From Ophthalmolycus amberensis (Eukaryota > Chordata > Actinopteri > Perciformes > Zoarcidae): DNA of 64,000 nt. Under the pieces are notes generated by a model. The model worked only from the letters and a program-made list of their open reading frames with translations, was not told the DNA's origin and did no database searches. The stretch spans positions 2,391,501-2,455,500 of the forward strand of contig JAFEUB010001120.1 in the NCBI GenBank assembly GCA_024529925.1. Direction: 5' to 3'. Made by a program: the position numbers and the translations under genes. Of the stretch, positions 1 to 64,000 are shown piece by piece; positions within the stretch are counted from its first letter, which is position 1, and each line of letters begins with the position of its first letter.

Positions 1-533
1 TGAGATTAAACCATTTAATCCAAAATGCTAAAATACTATGTGTTTAAGTCTTGACTGTCAGTATACAACTGTATTATAATAAGACGTGTGAAGATATTTT
101 GATTTGGAGGAATGTTGAATGAGAAAGTCATAATTACTCATGACTGTACAGAAATCAATTTGCTCACTGACGTTTCTGAAGTTTTTGTACGTCTTGATAT
201 AACCAGTTAATCACCTCTGTGTCTTCAGAAGCAACAGTTCAATACAGTTCCTATTCTTGGTTAAGTTCATTATAAACGGTAGCAGCTTTGCTTTGTCATG
301 TAAGAGATGACTTTGAACACTGTCACTGTCGCAAGGCAAATATTGTAGCTCTCATTAGTATCTGTTCTCATCACCATACTGCAGTAACATGAGCCTCTAC
401 AGGCAGCGCTGAGTCGCATCTTATACTGAAAAATGTCTGTGTCATGTTTTAGCTCTGTGAAGTCAAATAAACAATTTATCTGCATTGACAAAGTTTGGAG
501 TTGGATTGTTTCCCCCATTTCAGACAGATGAAG

Positions 534-718
534 TTAGGCTCTGGGTTTGGGGGGAGGGGGGCGTGTTCTGCTGAAGCTCTGTGGCTCAAGAGAGTGTAGA
601 AAACCACTCAGCATGTCATTCATAAAGCCACTAAAGAGGAGGAAGGACCTGCAGAAGAAACACATACTGTAGTGTGACTGGACAAAGTCTTCTTGTGAGG
701 ATCTGAAATCAACAACAG
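534..718 (+). other. grem1: candidate grem1 5' untranslated exon
   Basis: A good donor site (AACAACAG|GTAACT) ends at 718. An acceptor after a pyrimidine tract (TTCTCCTTCAG, AG at 861-862) opens the coding exon. This gives a 144-bp intron just upstream of the start codon, which fits the known vertebrate gremlin layout of one non-coding exon and one exon holding the whole reading frame. The transcription start is not visible. The left limit is only the end of a G-rich stretch, so it is a guess. Confidence 0.45.
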
Positions 719-870
719 GTAACTCAATGCAGTAACTGCTGATTTTGTTTGTTAACTGAACTCCTAAATATCGTGTATTTACTTGTTTATTTGCTACTTG
801 TTTGGTGCGTAATGCGCGCGTAAAAGTTGGGCGTAAAACGTAAAATACTCTTTCTCCTTCAGCTTCAGTG

Positions 871-1410
871 ATGAGGACACAATCAGTGCTGATCTCCGCA
901 GCAGTTTTGGTGGTGCTGCTCGGCCCGCTAAGGAGCACAGCTGCTGCCACATATCAGGGCGCGTTCCCACACCCAAACAAATACAACCCAAACGAATCGG
1001 ATAGATGCCAGCAACCGGCCATTAGTGGATTAATTTCCCGCGGGATGGGACCTGTAACCTCTACCGACGAAGTGCTGGAGTCCAGTCAGGAGGCGCTGCA
1101 CGTCACGGAGCGTCGGTACCTGCGGCTGGACTGGTGCAAGACGCAGCCGCTAAAGCAGACCATCCAGGAGGAGGGCTGCCTGAGCCGCACCATCATCAAC
1201 CGGTTTTGCTACGGACAGTGCAACTCCTTCTACATCCCGAGGCATGATTACCAGGACGGAGACGCCTTTCAGTCCTGCTCTGCCTGCAAACCCAAAACCT
1301 TCAGCACCGTCACCTACACCCTCTTCTGCCCTGGTCAGACACCCAGCACGAGGAAGAAACGGATCCAGCGCGTCAAGCAGTGTCGCTGCACAACAATAGA
1401 TACGGATTAG
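871..1410 (+). CDS. grem1: gremlin-1, secreted BMP antagonist (DAN family)
   Basis: Encodes 179 aa in one exon. Gremlin-1 is a secreted cystine-knot protein that binds BMP2/4/7 outside the cell and blocks their receptors, shaping limb or fin, kidney and other organ patterning. Residues 1 to about 25 form a hydrophobic signal peptide. N41-E42-S43 is a possible glycosylation site. The block VLESSQEALHVTER precedes the knot. The knot cysteines are C89, C103, C113, C117, C136, C139, C153, C171 and C173, with the hallmark NRFCYGQCNSFYIPRH and a terminal RVKQCRC. KTQPLKQT favours gremlin-1 over gremlin-2. The start is ATG at 871, because the in-frame codon at 868 is GTG. Two oddities: an extra N-terminal cysteine, C46, and the acidic DYQDGD after IPRH, where tetrapod gremlin-1 has a basic IRKEEG. 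The ohnolog suffix (a or b) cannot be decided. Confidence 0.95.
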   Translation: MRTQSVLISAAVLVVLLGPLRSTAAATYQGAFPHPNKYNPNESDRCQQPAISGLISRGMGPVTSTDEVLESSQEALHVTERRYLRLDWCKTQPLKQTIQEEGCLSRTIINRFCYGQCNSFYIPRHDYQDGDAFQSCSACKPKTFSTVTYTLFCPGQTPSTRKKRIQRVKQCRCTTIDTD

Positions 1411-2070
1411 ACGCAAACCGATTTATCCAGGTTGATAATATCCGATTTCAATTGGAAGACAAGTGCAGCAAACAAAACGGAAAGTGTATTTTTCTGAAAG
1501 GACACTTTAGAAGTAAGTGTGACTGGGAAGGCGATGCACTTACCTGAGTTTTTTTTTATCATTGTATTGGAGAGAAGATGCTGATAGACAATATGCATGA
1601 GTGGTTGGTTCAGGTGCTCTTTTCCCTCTAAAATGATAGTATGAGCTGCAATTAATAATTAATCACTGTCCAAATATCTTGCAGTTATCAGTTATCATTG
1701 CTTCCACAAAGTCCTTTTTTTGTTTTAGCAGATTAAGTGGATTTGTCAAATAGTTTTAGGTGCAAGGACTTTGCCAAAGTTTAAGGTTTCGTTAAGAAGT
1801 GAACTGATGGCCTAAAACAGTGTTTGAGTTTAAGGCAGGCAGATAGATGTGCAGCATCTTCTCAGAATATAAGTACAAAGACAAGTCTATGAAGGACTTG
1901 GATGGTTGTATTGTTTCCACTGTGTGGGATGTAAAGCTGATCATATAGAGGTTTTTTTCTTTTCAATCTGCACTGCTAACCGTCACTTCATTGTATGACT
2001 GTGTATAATATGTGTATCATGTATTGTAAAGTTGCTTGTGAATAAAAAGAAAGCTATGAAATCACATACT
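1411..2070 (+). other. grem1: grem1 3' untranslated region with poly(A) signal
   Basis: The region after the gremlin stop is AT-rich and has no long reading frame. A canonical AATAAA lies at 2041-2046, about 630 bases past the stop, and is the best candidate for transcript end. The fmn1 stop codon on the other strand is only about 340 bases further on. Confidence 0.6.
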
Positions 2071-2084
2071 TTCTGATCAGTGAT

Positions 2085-2223
2085 TTTATTAGAAAAGCAT
2101 ATTCTAAGAATATTAAGATGTCAAAATCAAAGCAAATAATTTGTAGTAGAAAGTTCATAACAAGAATAGTAATTAATATTGATCTGTCTGATAATAATCA
2201 TTTCTAAATATTGCACATTTATT
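2085..2223 (-). terminator. fmn1: candidate fmn1 poly(A) signals
   Basis: On the minus strand AATAAA occurs at 2223-2218 and again at 2090-2085, about 160 and 290 bases past the fmn1 stop codon. Either could end the formin-1 transcript. The second lies almost on the grem1 poly(A) signal, so the two 3' ends may abut or overlap. Confidence 0.4.
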
Positions 2224-2381
2224 ACATTTTTTATCTTTAAAATCTCAGCACATTATAGCAAATTATGAAATAAAACTGCCTGTGAATGATGAAGGAGACT
2301 TCTATATCGTCAGGTAAAAGAAACAACAATTTTGTAATGATCCCGATCCATCCATTTCATAGACCTTCTCTCTTAAGACAC

Positions 2382-26634
<24,253 letters not shown>

Positions 26635-26717
26635 GATATGATTTATTTGATTACCACAGATAAAGCAGGAGACGAGTCCTTTGCAGCAGGAATGGATTCT
26701 TTGGAGCGGTTAGACCA

Positions 26718-27467
26718 CTGGACAACAAGATGAATCCTAACAAAGAAAGATTCAAAGTTCATTTCACTCCAGTTTTAAATGAGTGCATATGCATGAATAA
26801 AAAAAAAGAGTCAGCTCTACTGAAGATGAAGTCTCTGCATTTAATAACGAATATCCTTAGATATCACTATTTCCAGTCTATATTTATTAATAATTCCACT
26901 CTACTACATTTTGGTAGTCAATATTGTACTCTACTGTATATTTTGCAAATTCAAATTATTTGGTATAATATAATCAACTATTACTTAAATGGATTATCAT
27001 GGATTACAGTACAAGGCAGAGTATGAAATTGTTACAATTGGCCCCACCTTAACCAGCTGCATTATTAGTGATACTCACATATTAATCCATCACTAATTAT
27101 GTTGTTAAATGTTTACTTTTGGCACTTTAAATATATTTGGGTTGCTAATACTTGTGTACTTGCACTTGAATGCAGGATTTTTAATTGAAACAGATTGTTT
27201 TGACATTGTAGTATTGCATCTTTTACTTAAATAAAAGATCTGAGTACTTCCACGCTTACATTATCACCGTTTAACTTGACAAAGTTACTAAACAATCTCA
27301 GCACATCTAAACACAACTAAAACAAAGTACTAAAACTAGTTTTTTAGAAAACGTCTTATTGGCTATGCTTTAAAAATAAATTAGACTAATATTCACATTC
27401 TTTTGAAACTTTGTCATATGAAAGTGTTTTAAAACGTAACAGTAAATGCTTAGAAGCATTCACTTAC
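26718..27467. other. fmn1 5' intron, nothing recognised
   Basis: AT-rich sequence between the coding exon and the candidate non-coding exon. No feature can be supported. Confidence 0.4.
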
Positions 27468-27560
27468 TCGTAAGTGTCTCATCTCTCCGTGCAGCAGCAG
27501 GTTTCTCCTCTCTAGCAGCGACCCTCAGGTGACAGAAGACAGCTCCCTGCACACTGAAGT
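27468..27560 (-). other. fmn1: candidate fmn1 5' untranslated exon and promoter
   Basis: On the minus strand a strong donor CGA|GTAAGTG lies at 27467. The sequence above it is GC-richer, with CCAAT boxes in either orientation at about 27578 and 27617. A splice to the TTGTCCAG acceptor at about 26718 would place a non-coding exon here. The transcription start was not located. Confidence 0.4.
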
Positions 27561-29000
27561 GACATGAACAGGTTTCATCCAATCAGCGCTGCTCGTATGA
27601 ATTCTAGAGACTCCTATTGGTTCCTCAGGTAAGATTCACTACCCTTAATCCTTTGACTATTGTCAGGTGCTGTAGCGATCATGTAAACAAACAGACGGGG
27701 TTTAGTGAGGATTTCCCCGTAATCATGCAATCCATTTGACTTTAGGGTTACTCAAAAAAAAAAAGACTGCAAATGTAATTTATATTCTGCATCACAGCTG
27801 CAGCCTGTAAAATAAATTGAATCTCCCATTTATTAAGATGTTGAAACATCAAAATAGAATTTTCAATAAAGGCAACAGGTTGGAAAAAGGCTGTAAATGA
27901 GCTTCAGGCTAATTGTGCGTCCTCTGTTCATATTGTTGTTGTTGTTTTTTAAATCAGACATATTTCTATGGCATAATATTTCTTAAATGTTAAAACATGA
28001 ACAAAAAACTCTGGTTTCTGGTTTGATTTCTGTAGTTTGGCAAGTATACACAGTGAAACTGGAAGTTCACAATATGTCCACTAGATGTCAGCGATGTGCT
28101 AGCAGGAATCTCGATCTGGAGCTGATTCTTCTTGCGTGTCCCCTGATCATTGAATGAGACCATTATGAATTGAACAAATGGACACCTGACAGATGACAAT
28201 TAGGCTTTGCTCGGTGTAGAAACTGACGTTAAAGATCGACACAATCAAGCTCGATCATTTGGATGGATGGATGGATTATCTGTTCATAATCTGGACTGCA
28301 TATGCATGACCTTTAGTATGAGTGAAATATTTTAGATGGCCTTTACATTATGAGATTTGAAGTTGAAACTATAACTCTCTTGCTAAATCTGCTTTTAATT
28401 CATTAAAAAGGAGAAACAATGTATCTTTGCATTGTACAGTCAAGTTAATGGAGTCAGTTTCTCTGCAACAAGGGGCTTTACGGTTAACAATAGACTCAGT
28501 GGTAGTTCTTATAGCTAATTTCAAATGACATAACTTCTAGCAGAACTGATTACTTTTATACAGTGCAATAAAAACAGACATTTGGGCGAACTTAACCATA
28601 AAAATGATCTGTATATCACTTTACTTTCTCCGAAATGAATAAGCAAAGGAAGCATATAAAGTAAGTAAATAAGGAAGTGATGATGAAGTAGTATGAGCAC
28701 AAATTTAAGTAGGGGAATATGCATTTAAGCATGACAGTAAGTAGCCAATGCTTGGTAAGCAAAAAAACAAGCACGTTTTGTGAGAGTTGCTTTTCCTGCA
28801 GGATCAAAAACAAACAATGAAAATATATGACCGTAAACTATAATTGCATTGCAAGTGTTTAGCTCATAAGAGAGCATTCATAACTTTATATTCAGCCCCA
28901 CTGCTGCCATTCATCTGACCACCATGCGTCATTGTCAGACAGGGAGCCGGAGGGTTTCACCACAAAACATTTTTAAAAAGTACAGCGGTAATATTTGAGC
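27561..29000. other. fmn1-ryr3 intergenic region
   Basis: About 1.5 kb between the two divergent genes. It is AT-rich, with a short (GGAT)4 at about 28260. No gene was recognised. Confidence 0.5.
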
Positions 29001-29019
29001 TGCTAAGCATCATCACCGG

Positions 29020-29313
29020 TTGAGCAGCCTCACCACCACCGGGGGTTCGTCCTCTGACGCCCCGGCTCCGTCCGTCCGCACTGCTGCTCGTCGGGGCGCA
29101 GGGAGGAGGGTGGGGAAGAGGAGGAGGAAGAGGGGGTAGGCAGGTGGGAGAGTAGAGGAGGAGGAGGAGGAGGAGGAGGGGGGGGGCTTGGCCGGGCTGC
29201 CCTATATGGCTGTGGATGAGCTGTATGCTAATATCGGCTTGAGAGGCACAGCATCGCGTTTCTGCCGGCAGTCAGTGGTGGCTTCCAGAGTCTGAGCAGG
29301 CTCCTTCACAGCC
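29020..29313 (+). promoter_or_regulatory. ryr3: ryr3 promoter and 5' untranslated region
   Basis: GC- and CpG-rich sequence (CGGCTCCGTCCGTCCGCACT, GTCGGGGCGCAG) is followed by a long GGA/GAGG purine tract to about 29186, then CCCTATATGG and ATGCTAAT at 29200-29231, just before the ryr3 start codon. CCTATATGG is one base short of an SRF CArG box. The transcription start cannot be fixed. Confidence 0.5.
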
Positions 29314-63210
<33,897 letters not shown>

Positions 63211-64000
63211 GTAGTTCAAGTCCAATGTCTCAGTAATATATATATGTTTTAAACTTACCTGTAACTGAGAAGGAAAAAAACATATTGGTGTCACTGGAAA
63301 ACAACCGTATAGGTTCAGTACAAAGACGTGTAATTGATGTTGCCAGAATTTAATCATTTAATCAAATTATATAACTATCAAAAAATATATTTGTCAAAAA
63401 GCAGGCACACAAAGTAATGAAGCCGAATGACGAATTCAGAACAAAGTTGCTAATGCTGTTTATTAATTTCAGATAAATGTCTGCCACTAATAACTTTCAA
63501 AATTGCATTTATATTTCTTTGTTAAATTATAAATACAATGCATACACATACAGGCACACACCACACCGCACATACATTATGTTTCATATGTGGCTTAATT
63601 GCTTTTCCAACGTGTGATTTAGCTTGCTGTGAACAATACAAATGATCAGACGTCATGGCCATTCAGCATTTAGATTTGAATGAACTAAAGCACTCCCAAG
63701 GCGGCAACTCTTTAAAAAGTAAGAGACCGCGTCATTGGGAATCATCCGTTTCAAACTTACCATCACACACTTGAAAGAAGAGGCTGTTTTTAAAAGATAA
63801 TGGGTTAATTGCAGCTCGAGCAATTCTCATTAAAGCGTCCACTTACCGTAGTTTCTCATTTCCAGATAAGAGGTTTTTCTCTCATGAATATTTACAGTTT
63901 TCAGACAGTCTGGATACATCAGGTACAGTCTCTTGTTTCTGATACACACTGTATCATCCCTCGTTTCCCCTTTGTCTGGTTTGTCAGATGGCTCATAATT
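63211..64000. other. ryr3 intron, runs off the window
   Basis: AT-rich sequence without a recognisable exon or element. Confidence 0.5.

Overview
This is nuclear DNA of a teleost fish, most likely a spiny-rayed (percomorph) species. The genes have vertebrate-type GT-AG introns. The order grem1 - fmn1 - ryr3 is the conserved vertebrate synteny block of GREM1, FMN1 and RYR3. The repeats are typical fish mobile DNA: Tc1, hAT, PIF/Harbinger-like and piggyBac-like elements, an L2-type LINE, and long dinucleotide arrays.

Layout. (1) 0.5-2.1 kb, + strand: a grem1-type gene for the secreted BMP antagonist gremlin-1, with a one-exon coding region of 179 aa. (2) 2.4-27.5 kb, - strand: the whole of formin-1 (fmn1). 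I could join 18 coding exons in frame into a protein of about 1321 aa. An alternative first coding exon at 17.05-18.5 kb is also in phase and would give a second isoform of about 1191 aa. fmn1 and grem1 converge tail to tail, with about 0.3 kb between the grem1 poly(A) signal and the fmn1 stop. (3) 29.3 kb to the window end, + strand: the first seven exons of ryr3 (ryanodine receptor 3), including an apparent 15-bp microexon. Intron 1 is about 23 kb. fmn1 and ryr3 are divergent, with starts about 1.8 kb apart. (4) Inside ryr3 intron 1 and on the same strand is a complete 8-coding-exon HIPK-like kinase gene (40.8-43.4 kb, 559 aa) with all catalytic residues kept. The same intron holds a hAT element, a Harbinger-like element, a small MITE, a broken L2-type LINE with 103 exact copies of a pentanucleotide at its 3' end, and a piggyBac-like MITE.

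How the genes relate. In tetrapods the Fmn1 introns carry limb enhancers of Grem1, so the preserved grem1-fmn1 linkage is probably regulatory. Formin-1 nucleates actin, RyR3 is an ER/SR calcium-release channel, and the HIPK-like kinase is probably nuclear. They share no pathway that the sequence shows. I found no operon, CRISPR array, tRNA or rRNA gene. Gene models rest on reading frame, splice sites and recalled family sequence. No database search or alignment was run.
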